This document shows positions 29,142 to 37,830 of a stretch of 59,144 bases of DNA, piece after piece. The DNA is from Chloroflexota bacterium (GTDB lineage Bacteria > Chloroflexota > Anaerolineae > Aggregatilineales > Phototrophicaceae), in assembly GCA_026706445.1 (NCBI GenBank), contig JAPOYT010000157.1, forward strand, positions 1 through 59,144, read 5' to 3'. Below the pieces are notes generated by a model, which worked only from the letters and a program-made list of their open reading frames with translations, did no database searches and was not told where the DNA came from. The stretch's first letter is position 1, and each line of letters opens with the position of its first letter. The position numbers and the translations under genes are program-made.

Positions 29142-30410
29142 ATGGCAGTCGCAGAGCAACCTCAATCCATTGAAGAGCAGCGCCGCTGGGAGGGCAGCCT
29201 GGATCAGTTGCGCGGCCTGGTTTCGGAACGCGCGATCACTGGCGAGACAATGCTGCTCAATATGGGTCCGCATCATCCCAGCACACATGGCGTACTGAGG
29301 CTTCTGCTTGAGCTTGACGGCGAGCAAATTATCAGCTGCCTGCCCGATATTGGCTTCCTGCACACGGGCATCGAAAAATCAGTTGAGGACAAAAGCTACG
29401 AAAAAGCGGTTCCGCTGACGGACCGCATGGATTATCTCTCGCCGATGTCGAATAACATGGCATTTTCCGCGGCGGTGGAAAAGCTGCTGGAATTGGATGT
29501 GCCTGAGCGTGGACAGATCATCCGCGTTGTCTGCCTGGAATTGGCGCGCTGTGCCAGTCACCTGGTTTGGCTCGGCACGCACGCCATCGACATGGGCGCG
29601 ATGAGCGTGCTGCTTTACGCGTTTCGCGAGCGCGAGCGCATCCTGGGCATGTTTGAGATGCTCTCCGGTCAGCGCATGATGAGCAGCTATATTCGCCCGG
29701 GCGGCGTTTGGCGCGATGTGCCCGACGATTTCTTGCCGACTATTAAACAGTTTCTCCTAGATTTCCCGGCGAAGGTCGACGATTACGAAGCCTTGCTGAC
29801 GAAGAATCCGATTTGGAAAGACCGCGCCCAGGGCGTCGGGGTTATCGAGCCGGACGTGGCGCTCGCTTACGGTATGACCGGACCGGCGTTGCGCGGAAGT
29901 GGCGTCAACTGGGATTTGCGCAAGGCGCAGCCTTACAGCGGCTACGAGACCTACGACTTCAATGTGCCGCTGGGCGAGCATGGCGATGTCTATGACCGTT
30001 ATCTGATTCGTATTCACGAATTCCGCGAAAGCATGAAGATTCTGAATCAGGCGGTCGCGCGCTTGGAGACGGTCCAGGGACCTTATCGTTCTGAGAACAA
30101 CAAGTATTGTCCGCCGCTGCGCAGCGAGCTGGGGCAGAGCATGGAAGCGGTGATTCACCACTTCAAGCTTTGGACCTACGGTTATGACGCGCCGGACGAT
30201 GAGATTTATAACGCCATCGAAAGTCCGCGCGGCGAGATCGGCTGCTACATACACGGGACGGGCGCGAATAAACCGCGGCGCGTGCATTTCAAGACGCCGT
30301 CGTTCATTCATATCAGCGCGCTGCCGGTTGTTGCGAAGGGTTATCTCTTGGCTGATATGGTGGCGATCATCGGCAGCGTCGATATCGTGCTCGGCGATTG
30401 CGACCGTTGA
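29142..30410 (+). CDS. nuoD: NADH-quinone oxidoreductase subunit D
   Basis: 422-residue 49-kDa subunit that forms the quinone site with NuoB. Key parts: LNMGPHHPSTHGVLRLLLEL, whose His contacts quinone, the EKSYEKAVPLTDRMDYL-type segment with its Tyr near the headgroup, and the canonical C-terminus SVDIVLGDCDR (usually GDIDR). The start has a GAGGAAG ribosome site. No residue known to be needed is missing. A 207-base gap with repeat debris follows. Confidence 0.96.
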   Translation: MAVAEQPQSIEEQRRWEGSLDQLRGLVSERAITGETMLLNMGPHHPSTHGVLRLLLELDGEQIISCLPDIGFLHTGIEKSVEDKSYEKAVPLTDRMDYLSPMSNNMAFSAAVEKLLELDVPERGQIIRVVCLELARCASHLVWLGTHAIDMGAMSVLLYAFRERERILGMFEMLSGQRMMSSYIRPGGVWRDVPDDFLPTIKQFLLDFPAKVDDYEALLTKNPIWKDRAQGVGVIEPDVALAYGMTGPALRGSGVNWDLRKAQPYSGYETYDFNVPLGEHGDVYDRYLIRIHEFRESMKILNQAVARLETVQGPYRSENNKYCPPLRSELGQSMEAVIHHFKLWTYGYDAPDDEIYNAIESPRGEIGCYIHGTGANKPRRVHFKTPSFIHISALPVVAKGYLLADMVAIIGSVDIVLGDCDR

Positions 30411-30419
30411 CCACAAACC

Positions 30420-30490
30420 TTCACCACAGAGGGTCGCGTAGACACAGACCTACGAAACGAGGAAACACAGAGGTCACAGAGGAAAACACA
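30420..30490. repeat. CACAGAGG-type repeat fragment in the nuoD-nuoE gap
   Basis: Begins TTCACCACAGAGG (30420-30432) and continues with several ACACAGAG units up to about 30490. The first 13 bases match the ends of the inverted-repeat element at 37553-37706, so this is probably a decayed or partial copy. No matching right end is present. The remainder of the gap up to nuoE shows only the nuoE ribosome site. Confidence 0.5.
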
Positions 30491-30617
30491 CTATTCAATT
30501 ACTAAAACGGAACGAGAAGCGCTGACATCCCGCCCGTACTGGCTCGCTTTCCGCTCCATGGGGGCGGGGGCTAGGCACGGGCGCAAGACGGGTTTCGGCA
30601 ACGAAGGAAAGCAGCAG

Positions 30618-31130
30618 ATGGCGATCATCGGCAATCCAAAATACGAAGAGCGCATCAACGACCATATTGCGAAATATGAAACCAAGCGCTCCGCCGTGAT
30701 GCCGCTGCTCTATATCGCGCAGGAAGAGTACGGCTGGGTCAATCAAGATGGCATCAATGAGGTGGCGCAGATTCTCAATCTCGATCCGACGCAGGTGAAG
30801 TCTATCGCTGGCTTTTACACCATGTATTCGGAGAAGCCCAAAGGCAAGTATTGGCTGCAAGTTTGTACGGATTTGCCCTGCGCGCTGCAGGGCGCCGATG
30901 ATTTCCACTCCTGGCTGAAAGAGGAGTTGGGCGTCGAAGAGGGTGGCGTCTCAGCCGACGGCATGTTCACTGTTGAGCATGTGATGTGCCTCGCCGCTTG
31001 CGACAAGGCGCCAATGCTGCAATGCAACTTCCGTTATGTCGAAAATCTGGACCAAGACAAGATGCGCGAACTGCTGGCGAAATGGCGCGCGGAAGCGGTG
31101 GCAGAGATGAACGGGCGCGGTCAAGGCTAG
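30618..31130 (+). CDS. nuoE: NADH-quinone oxidoreductase subunit E
   Basis: 170-residue thioredoxin-fold subunit of the NADH-dehydrogenase module, carrying [2Fe-2S] cluster N1a. Its ligands are in VCTDLPCAL (C-x4-C) and MCLAACDKAP (C-x3-C). The N-terminal helical bundle ends with SIAGFYTMYSEKPKGK. ATG 30618 follows AAGGAAAG and is preferred to the longer frame from 30558, whose first 20 residues look non-coding. Confidence 0.95.
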   Translation: MAIIGNPKYEERINDHIAKYETKRSAVMPLLYIAQEEYGWVNQDGINEVAQILNLDPTQVKSIAGFYTMYSEKPKGKYWLQVCTDLPCALQGADDFHSWLKEELGVEEGGVSADGMFTVEHVMCLAACDKAPMLQCNFRYVENLDQDKMRELLAKWRAEAVAEMNGRGQG

Positions 31131-31155
31131 CGGGCAGAAGGAACCAAGAGCGATT

Positions 31156-32406
31156 ATGCATATTCTCTTGCGCGGACGCGATATCGACAACATCAAAGCG
31201 CTTGCCGTCTACGAAGAGCATGACGGTTTTGCCGGCATGAAGAAGGCGCTGGCGATGAAACCGGCCGAAGTGATTGACGTCGTCAAAGCCTCTGGCTTGC
31301 GTGGGCGTGGCGGCGCTGGCTTTCCTACGGGCGTCAAGTGGAGTTTCATCCCGCAGCATGAGCCGGTCAAGTTCGTCACCGTCAACGCCGACGAAAGCGA
31401 GACCGGCACCTTCAAAGATCGTGAGATCATGGAGGAGAATCCTTATCAATTAATTGAAGGCTCGCTTATCTGCGCTTACGCCATTCAAGCGAAAGCGGTC
31501 TATATCTATTTGCGCGGCGAATTCTGGGATATTGGCGATCAGCTGGATGAGTGCATTGAAGCGCTGCGCGAGAAGGGTTATGTCGGGAAAAATATCATGG
31601 GTTCCGGCTACGACTGCGAGGTCTACACCCACCTCGGCGCCGGCGCCTATATTTGCGGCGAGGAAAGCGCGCTGCTCAATAGTCTCGAAGGTTATCTGGG
31701 GCAGCCGCGCGTCCGTCCGCCATTCCCGGCGCAAAAGGGCGGTGGACTCTACAAGGAAGCGACCGTTGTCAATAACGTAGAGACCCTGGCGAATGTGCCC
31801 TTCATTTTGAACGAAGGCGCGGACGCCTTTAAGGCGATCGGCACCGAGCAGAGCGCGGGCAATAAGGTTTATTGTGTCAGCGGCCATGTGAAGCGGCCCG
31901 GAAATTATGAGTTGCCGATGGGCACGACCTTCCGAGAACTGCTATATGAACATGCTGGCGGACCGCTTCATGAGGATCGTCCCTTCAAAGCGATGCTGCC
32001 ATCGGGCGGCTCGGGTCCGATCGTGCCTTTGACCGATGAAGTCTTGGATACGCCGATGAGCTATGAAGATTGCGCCAATATCGGTACGATTATCGGCTCG
32101 GCTTCGATCATCGTCATGGATGAGACGGTCGATATGACCTGGGTCGCGTCGAAGGTGACCAAGTTCTTTAAGCACGAGAGCTGCGGCAAATGCACGCCCT
32201 GCCGCGAGGGTACTTACTGGTTGGATAAAGTAATCGATAGGATACTGGATGGGCGCGGGTCGCCGGATGATGTCAAGCGCATCGCCGATGTGGCGGAAAA
32301 TATGGCGGGGACGACACTCTGCGCGCTGGGGGATTTCGCCGCCAACCCGATCATTCATACCATCCGCCATTTTCCGGATGATTTCGCCCAGCATGTGCAG
32401 TCCTAG
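31156..32406 (+). CDS. nuoF: NADH-quinone oxidoreductase subunit F
   Basis: 416-residue NADH-binding subunit with FMN and [4Fe-4S] cluster N3. FMN/NADH region: LRGRGGAGFPTGVKW, then NADESETGTFKDRE and YICGEESALLNSLEG. Cluster ligands: C-x2-C-x2-C in ESCGKCTPCREGTYW and the distant Cys in TTLCALGD. Full length and intact. Gap to nuoE is 25 bases. Confidence 0.97.
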   Translation: MHILLRGRDIDNIKALAVYEEHDGFAGMKKALAMKPAEVIDVVKASGLRGRGGAGFPTGVKWSFIPQHEPVKFVTVNADESETGTFKDREIMEENPYQLIEGSLICAYAIQAKAVYIYLRGEFWDIGDQLDECIEALREKGYVGKNIMGSGYDCEVYTHLGAGAYICGEESALLNSLEGYLGQPRVRPPFPAQKGGGLYKEATVVNNVETLANVPFILNEGADAFKAIGTEQSAGNKVYCVSGHVKRPGNYELPMGTTFRELLYEHAGGPLHEDRPFKAMLPSGGSGPIVPLTDEVLDTPMSYEDCANIGTIIGSASIIVMDETVDMTWVASKVTKFFKHESCGKCTPCREGTYWLDKVIDRILDGRGSPDDVKRIADVAENMAGTTLCALGDFAANPIIHTIRHFPDDFAQHVQS

Positions 32407-32429
32407 GCTATCCAGGGGAGCTCGTCGAA

Positions 32430-32744
32430 ATGGCGCAGTCTGGCAAGGGTCGTCTTATCGCAAGGCTGGTCGGCGGCATATTCAAGTCGTCATTGGAACG
32501 CGAGCGCGACTTTTTTCGCCGCTATCGCGAGTTGAGCGGGTTGATTGAAGAGTCGCCCGAGAACATGAATTTGCTGGTGCTGCGCGGAGAATTGAACTTG
32601 GAACGCCGAGATTACGAGCGCGCGAAAACTGACTTTGAACGCGCCCTTGAATTGGCGCGGGATTTGGACGAAGCCGGAGGCTGGCTCGTGCTGGAACAGG
32701 TGATGCGTGATCGCGCGCTCTACGGCTTGAAATTGGCGCGTTGA
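32430..32744 (+). CDS. Small TPR protein within the nuo operon
   Basis: 104 residues with a basic N-terminus, then a helical region that includes one recognisable TPR unit (NLLVLRGELNLERRDYERA, about 48-66, followed by KTDFERALELA) and a final helix. It is in phase with the operon: 23 bases after nuoF, 52 before nuoG, with a GGGGAG site 11 bases before ATG. No such gene is part of the standard nuo set, and I do not know a family for it. By position it may be an assembly factor or accessory subunit of the NADH module; this is inference. Confidence 0.75.
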   Translation: MAQSGKGRLIARLVGGIFKSSLERERDFFRRYRELSGLIEESPENMNLLVLRGELNLERRDYERAKTDFERALELARDLDEAGGWLVLEQVMRDRALYGLKLAR

Positions 32745-32796
32745 ACCTTGTAGCGGCTGCGTAAGAAGCAGCGGGTTCCGATTTGTGGAGGCTTGA

Positions 32797-35331
32797 ATGT
32801 CCGACACGGTGACAATCAATGTCGATGGAAAAGAATTCGAGGTAGCGGCCGGGTCGAATCTGGTTGATGCCGCGAAATGGCATGCGGGCAATGACATTCC
32901 CGTATTTTGCTATCATCCCAAGATGGAGCCGGTTGGCATGTGCCGCATGTGCCTGGTCGAATTGGGCAGTCCCGCCCGAGATCGCGCCACGGGCGAGGTG
33001 ATGCTAAACGAGGACGGCAGTCCGCAGATTCGTTATTTTCCCAAGCTGCAAACCGCTTGTACGACGACCGTCAGCGACGGCATGCATGTCAAGACGAATA
33101 CGCAGGAAGTGATCGACGCGCGGAACGATGTGCTGGAATTCCTGCTCTCGAGCCATCCGCTGGATTGCCCGATCTGCGATAAGGGCGGCGAGTGTCCGCT
33201 GCAGAACCTGACGATGCGCCATGGACCGCAGTCTTCGCGGATGTATTTCGAAGACAAGCAATTATTAGAAAAGCATTATCCGCTGGGCGATTTGATCTTC
33301 CTGGACCGCGAGCGCTGCATTCAATGCGCGCGCTGCGTTCGCTTTCAGGACGAGGTAGTTGGCGATGACGTGCTGGCTTTCCACGAGCGTGGACGCCGCT
33401 TGCAAATCATCACCAATTCCGATCCCGGTTTTGATACCTACTTCAGCGGCAACACGACCGACATTTGTCCGGTCGGCGCCTTGACAACCTCCGATTTTCG
33501 CTTTGGCGCGCGTCCTTGGGAATTGAACGAAGTGCCGAGCATTTCGCCCTGGGACGCGGCGGGCGAGAATATCAGCTTGAGCATGCGGCTCGACGGCGAC
33601 TTCGACGGCAAGGCGGTCATCAAGCGCGTTATGCCGCGCCAGAACGAGCGCGTTAACGAGATCTGGATTAGCGACAAGACACGATTCGGTCACCACTTTA
33701 CACGCAGCGAAGATCGGCTGCGGCAGCCAATGATGCGGACCGGTGGCGCCTTGCGCGAGTCCAATTGGGGCGCGGTGATGCCGGCTCTGGCTAGCGCCTT
33801 GAAAGCCGCCGATGGCGATGTGGCGGCGATCGCTGGCAGCGGCATGCCCAACGAAGACTTGTGGGAATTGCGAAAATTGGTAGAAGGGCTAGGCGGCTCT
33901 CGGCTGGGCGCCTGGATGCCGACGCAGGGCGGCGCGGAAATCGCGGCGGAAGTTGGCGTCGGCTTCGGGACGAATCTGGGTCAGTTGGGGCGGGGCGACG
34001 CAGTTTTGGTGATCGCCTCGGACCTGGAAGAAGAGGCGCCGATCTGGCATCTGCGGCTGAAGCAAGCGCAAGACCGCGGCGCTTATCTGGTTGTCGCCAA
34101 CGCGCGACATACGCGGCTGGAAGATTTCGCCGTGCAAGGCGCGCGCTATGACAAGGTGGTCGAAGGCGATGCCATCCGCTGCGGCGCGGGCGACGCGGTT
34201 GAAGTGATGCAAAATCTCAGCGCTGATTATCCGGCGATTGCCGAGCGTTTGAGCGGAGCCGAGAATTTAGTGATTGTCGCCGGCGCAGAGGGGCTGACGC
34301 TTTCCGGCAGCGGGGCGCTGGCGCAGGCGGCCGCCAATTTCCTGATCGAAAGCGGACATATCGGCCGGCGCAATAATGGCTTGCTCTTGCCCTTGCCGGG
34401 CGCAAATGGCATGGGCTTGCATTATCTGGGATTCAAGCCCGAGGCGACACTGGACATCATGGAAAATCCGCCGAAAGCGCTGATTGTGGCGCAGGCGGAG
34501 TTGCTTGATGACGATCCGGCCGCCAGTAGCTGGCTCAGCCAAGTTGATACGGTCATCTATGCCAACTTATTTGATGATGGCATATCCGAGCTTGCCGATT
34601 ACGTTTTGCCCATACAAAGTTTCGCCGAGCGCGATGGCAGTTTCGTAAACGGCGAGCGGCGCATACAACGCTTCTATACCGCGCAGGGTCCGATTGGTCA
34701 GGCGCTGCCCGGCTGGAGGCTATTCGGCAGCCTGCGTCAGGAGCTCGGCGCCGGGCATTTGAATCCGTCCGCGGCCGCCGTCATGCTTGACTTGAGCGCC
34801 AATATCGATGCTTTCGCTGGCGCAAGCTACAAGGAGCTCGCGAAGGTGAAGCGCGAATTCCCCGATGTCGGCGGCCGCGATCAATATTATGGCGGCACCG
34901 CTTATACCAATACGGGCGGTCTGGGGATACAGATTCCATCTGCGTCCGACAAGCGCAAAGGGCGGCGTCCGCGGCGCATCGGGACCTACGAGCAGCCAAA
35001 CCTGGAAGAAAACGAAGTTCTTATCATGCCGATCACGCGGCTTTACAACCGCCAGCGCAATTTCCGCCCGACACTGATTCTTGAGCCGCGAATCATGACG
35101 CCGTTTGCCATCATCAATTCTACAGATGCCGCGGCGATGGGAATCAGCGATGGAGATATTGTAGAGATCGTCGCCGGAGAATCGCGCGTTCGCGTTCGGG
35201 CGGCGCTTAGCGAGGATATTGCTGCCGGAGCGGTGGCGCTTCCCCGTCATTTGACGGATGAAGCCATCCCGCTGACGGTCACTGCGGGGCGGATCAGGGT
35301 GGTCGCGGAAGCGATCGCCGCTGGCGGTTGA
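32797..35331 (+). CDS. nuoG: NADH-quinone oxidoreductase subunit G
   Basis: 844-residue iron-sulfur subunit of the NADH module. N-terminal [2Fe-2S] N1b ligands lie in FCYHPKMEPVGMCRMCLVE and a later Cys (QTACTT); N5 uses the His and Cys of SSHPLDCPICDKGGECPLQ; N4 uses RCIQCARCVRF and ICPVGAL. The N7 Cys motif found in E. coli NuoG is absent (ELNEVPSISPWDAAGEN replaces it), as in mitochondrial homologues. The rest is a molybdopterin-oxidoreductase-like fold without metal cofactor, ending in a beta-barrel domain. ATG 32797 has a GGAGG ribosome site. Confidence 0.95.
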   Translation: MSDTVTINVDGKEFEVAAGSNLVDAAKWHAGNDIPVFCYHPKMEPVGMCRMCLVELGSPARDRATGEVMLNEDGSPQIRYFPKLQTACTTTVSDGMHVKTNTQEVIDARNDVLEFLLSSHPLDCPICDKGGECPLQNLTMRHGPQSSRMYFEDKQLLEKHYPLGDLIFLDRERCIQCARCVRFQDEVVGDDVLAFHERGRRLQIITNSDPGFDTYFSGNTTDICPVGALTTSDFRFGARPWELNEVPSISPWDAAGENISLSMRLDGDFDGKAVIKRVMPRQNERVNEIWISDKTRFGHHFTRSEDRLRQPMMRTGGALRESNWGAVMPALASALKAADGDVAAIAGSGMPNEDLWELRKLVEGLGGSRLGAWMPTQGGAEIAAEVGVGFGTNLGQLGRGDAVLVIASDLEEEAPIWHLRLKQAQDRGAYLVVANARHTRLEDFAVQGARYDKVVEGDAIRCGAGDAVEVMQNLSADYPAIAERLSGAENLVIVAGAEGLTLSGSGALAQAAANFLIESGHIGRRNNGLLLPLPGANGMGLHYLGFKPEATLDIMENPPKALIVAQAELLDDDPAASSWLSQVDTVIYANLFDDGISELADYVLPIQSFAERDGSFVNGERRIQRFYTAQGPIGQALPGWRLFGSLRQELGAGHLNPSAAAVMLDLSANIDAFAGASYKELAKVKREFPDVGGRDQYYGGTAYTNTGGLGIQIPSASDKRKGRRPRRIGTYEQPNLEENEVLIMPITRLYNRQRNFRPTLILEPRIMTPFAIINSTDAAAMGISDGDIVEIVAGESRVRVRAALSEDIAAGAVALPRHLTDEAIPLTVTAGRIRVVAEAIAAGG

Positions 35332-35348
35332 CGACCGAGGAAAGACGC

Positions 35349-36923
35349 ATGAGCCGAAATTTGAAGATTGCCATCGCTGTCATTGTCGTGGGAGGGCTGG
35401 TCACTACGATTGTGGCGGCAGCGCTCGTCATCGCCAATTTGAGCGCGATTGCAACCTGGATCGGCTTTGACGATGCGCTCAACCTGGATGGACGCCAGGG
35501 CGCGATCGGCATGCTGCTCAATCCGGAAGCGCGCGTCCAGAACGTTGTGCAATGTGAAGACGATGCCGGCTGCTCCGCGCTTTGGCCGATCATATTTGCC
35601 GCTGGTTTCGCCTTTGTCATCGTGACTGGCTTTGCCTATTGCACCTTGTTGGAGCGACGCCTGCTGGCTTTTTTGCAGCATCGCGTGGGTCCCAACCGCA
35701 TCGGACCGCAGGGTTTCTTGCAGCCAGCGGCCGATGGCGTGAAGCTCGTTTTCAAAGAAGACTTGATCCCCGCTGGCGCTGACAAATGGGTCTTCCGCCT
35801 GGCGCCGATGATTAAGGTGATTCCCATCTTGATGATCGCGGCGGTGATCCCGATGGGACCTGATCTGGTCTTGCCTTGGTTCGCGCCCTCGCTTGGCGAT
35901 GTCTGGTTCCAGGCGCCGCAGGGCTTGGTCGATTCCAATGTCGGCATCCTCTGGGTGATCGCCATCACCAGCATCGCCACTTACGGCGTCGTGCTGGCTG
36001 GATGGTCGAGCGACAACAAATACGCGATGCTGGGCGCCTTGCGCGCCTCCGCGCAGATGATCAGCTATGAGCTCAGTTTCGCATTGACGCTGGCGGTCCC
36101 GGTCATGATCGTCGGCAGCATGTCCATCGGCGATATCATTGATGCGCAGCGCAATGTTTGGGATTGGTTCGTCTTCCAGAATCCCTTGGCGGCCGCTGTG
36201 TTGATTCTGGCGCTGTTGGCGGAGACTAACCGCGCGCCCTTCGACCTCACGGAAGCCGAGCAAGAACTGACGCAGGGCTACATGACCGAATACAGCGGCA
36301 TGAAATTCGCCCTCTTTATGATGGCGGAGTATCTGGGCATGATCGCAGTGAGCCTGGTGGCGGTAGCGGTATTCTTCGGCGGCTATCATCTGTGGCCGAT
36401 GGACGGTTTGCCGATTTTGGCGCCGCTCATCTTCATCATCAAGGTCGTCTTGATGCTTTGCGGCATGATCTGGATTCGGGCGACGCTTCCGCGCATTCGT
36501 TACGACCGCTTGATGCAGTTCGGCTGGAAGGTGATGATTCCGCTGGCGCTGCTGGCGGTGGCTTGGACGGCGGTGTCAATCGTGGTTGGCGACGCCTTGG
36601 GCGGCACGGCATATCCCTTCATTTCTGGCGCTGTCTTCGTCCTGGTCCTGCTGATTGGCGCGGTGGCGCTGCGGCGGATGAGTCGCGAGCGGGACAGCGA
36701 AGAAGCGATTCCGCTGGAGGATGACCCAGCCTATACCGGCGAACGGCGAGGCTTGGGCTGGGCTTTGGTTCACGTTGTCGGCATGTTGATAGCGATTCCC
36801 CTGGCGCAAATTCGATTTCAGTTGAGGGCGCTTGAAGGCATGGCGAGCTTCGGGCGGACGCCGGAAGAAGACCGCATAATGGAAAGCGGCGAGACAGCCA
36901 TCAAAACTGCGGGCGGCGAGTAG
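35349..36923 (+). CDS. nuoH: NADH-quinone oxidoreductase subunit H, extended at both ends
   Basis: 524-residue ND1-family membrane subunit that forms the quinone entry chamber. Typical NuoH is about 320-430 residues. The conserved core starts near residue 80 (CTLLERRLLAFLQHRVGPNR, GFLQPAADGVKLVFKE) and contains NRAPFDLTEAEQELTQGYMT. In front of it is an extra membrane helix (about 7-30) and an extracytoplasmic loop with two Cys (about 31-75). Behind it are a further helix, a charged linker (about 442-466), one more helix and a soluble tail. ATG 35349 with AGGAAAG is chosen over TTG 35328, which overlaps nuoG. Confidence 0.93.
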   Translation: MSRNLKIAIAVIVVGGLVTTIVAAALVIANLSAIATWIGFDDALNLDGRQGAIGMLLNPEARVQNVVQCEDDAGCSALWPIIFAAGFAFVIVTGFAYCTLLERRLLAFLQHRVGPNRIGPQGFLQPAADGVKLVFKEDLIPAGADKWVFRLAPMIKVIPILMIAAVIPMGPDLVLPWFAPSLGDVWFQAPQGLVDSNVGILWVIAITSIATYGVVLAGWSSDNKYAMLGALRASAQMISYELSFALTLAVPVMIVGSMSIGDIIDAQRNVWDWFVFQNPLAAAVLILALLAETNRAPFDLTEAEQELTQGYMTEYSGMKFALFMMAEYLGMIAVSLVAVAVFFGGYHLWPMDGLPILAPLIFIIKVVLMLCGMIWIRATLPRIRYDRLMQFGWKVMIPLALLAVAWTAVSIVVGDALGGTAYPFISGAVFVLVLLIGAVALRRMSRERDSEEAIPLEDDPAYTGERRGLGWALVHVVGMLIAIPLAQIRFQLRALEGMASFGRTPEEDRIMESGETAIKTAGGE

Positions 36924-36985
36924 CGACTTGCCCGTCTTGACAGCGACCTTATCCGTCCGGCAAACATGGACATGAGGACAGAATT

Positions 36986-37480
36986 ATGAACGTCATCAAA
37001 GGGTTCCAAACCACCTTGAAGCATCTGATGGATGATGCGGTTACGGTGCAGTATCCGGAACAAGTGCAGAAATTTCATGATCGATACAAGGGACGGCATC
37101 ACCTTCGCCGCTTTGAAAACGGTCTGGAGAAGTGCATCGGCTGTTCGCTTTGCGCGGCCGCTTGCCCGGCTGACGCTATATGGGTGGAAGCGGCGGAAAA
37201 CACCGATGAAGAACGTTACAGCCCAGGCGAACGCTATGCCAAGACTTATGAGATCAACATGCTGCGCTGCATTTTTTGCGGCTATTGCGAAGACGCCTGC
37301 CCAACCGAAGCAATACAACTCGGCCACGAGCATCAGATGTCGTTCACTGATCGGCGCGATGCGATTTATACAAAAGACATGCTGATCGATCCGCCGCAAG
37401 AAGGCGCGGCTGATACACCGCAGGAAGTTGAAGCGGGGGCTTTCAACCGCTCGATTCCGGATATGGAAGATCCGTCATAG
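36986..37480 (+). CDS. nuoI: NADH-quinone oxidoreductase subunit I
   Basis: 164-residue ferredoxin-like subunit with clusters N6a and N6b, linking NuoG to NuoB. Two full C-x2-C-x2-C-x3-CP motifs: CIGCSLCAAACPADAI and CIFCGYCEDACPTEAI. The N-terminal helix lies along the membrane (VIKGFQTTLKHL). The last 30 residues are an acidic Pro/Glu tail. It is the last gene of the first transcription unit; a 350-base gap follows. Confidence 0.96.
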   Translation: MNVIKGFQTTLKHLMDDAVTVQYPEQVQKFHDRYKGRHHLRRFENGLEKCIGCSLCAAACPADAIWVEAAENTDEERYSPGERYAKTYEINMLRCIFCGYCEDACPTEAIQLGHEHQMSFTDRRDAIYTKDMLIDPPQEGAADTPQEVEAGAFNRSIPDMEDPS

Positions 37481-37552
37481 CGGCGGCGCGCAATAGCCTG
37501 CTTTGGAATCGGTGACAATCGTGGAGATTTTCCCTTTGACGAACACTGTAAA

Positions 37553-37706
37553 TTCTTTACCACAGAGGACACCGAGTACTAACAGAGAACACAGAGTTTT
37601 CATTTTACTTGGCAGAGCGCTCAGTTAGGTGGACATTAGCGATTCTGCAGAAGAGCGTGGATATGAACCAACACAAAGCGCAGAATATTTCCTCTGTGGT
37701 GAAGAA
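37553..37706. mobile_element. 154-bp element with terminal inverted repeats (MITE-like)
   Basis: Left end TTCTTTACCACAGAGGA (37553-37569) and right end TCCTCTGTGGTGAAGAA (37690-37706) are inverted copies with 16 of 17 matches. No ORF lies between them. Inside the left end are further ACAGAG units. Size and ends fit a small non-autonomous element or a REP-type repeat. No clear target duplication was seen. Confidence 0.6.
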
Positions 37707-37768
37707 CTGAGCGGTATTCGATTAAGGGTGATTCGCAAAAGATTTACGACTCCCGCGCTTAATGCGAA

Positions 37769-37797
37769 TTGAAGCGAGTTGGACTTTGTGCTAAAAT
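37769..37797 (+). promoter_or_regulatory. Predicted promoter of the nuoJ-N unit
   Basis: TTGAAG (37769-37774), 17-base spacer, TAAAAT (37792-37797) preceded by TGC, an extended -10. It lies 33 bases before the nuoJ ATG and gives the membrane-arm genes their own start. Confidence 0.7.
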
Positions 37798-37807
37798 GCA
37801 CAAAGTC
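37782..37807. promoter_or_regulatory. 26-bp perfect palindrome centred on the nuoJ -10 box
   Basis: Arms GACTTTGTGC (37782-37791) and GCACAAAGTC (37798-37807) are perfect inverted copies with TAAAAT as the 6-base centre. A dimeric repressor bound here would cover the -10 box. As RNA it could only form if transcription began further upstream, with no U-run after it, so an operator is the better reading. Confidence 0.65.
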
Positions 37808-37830
37808 ATTCTGAACAGGAATTAAGTTGT

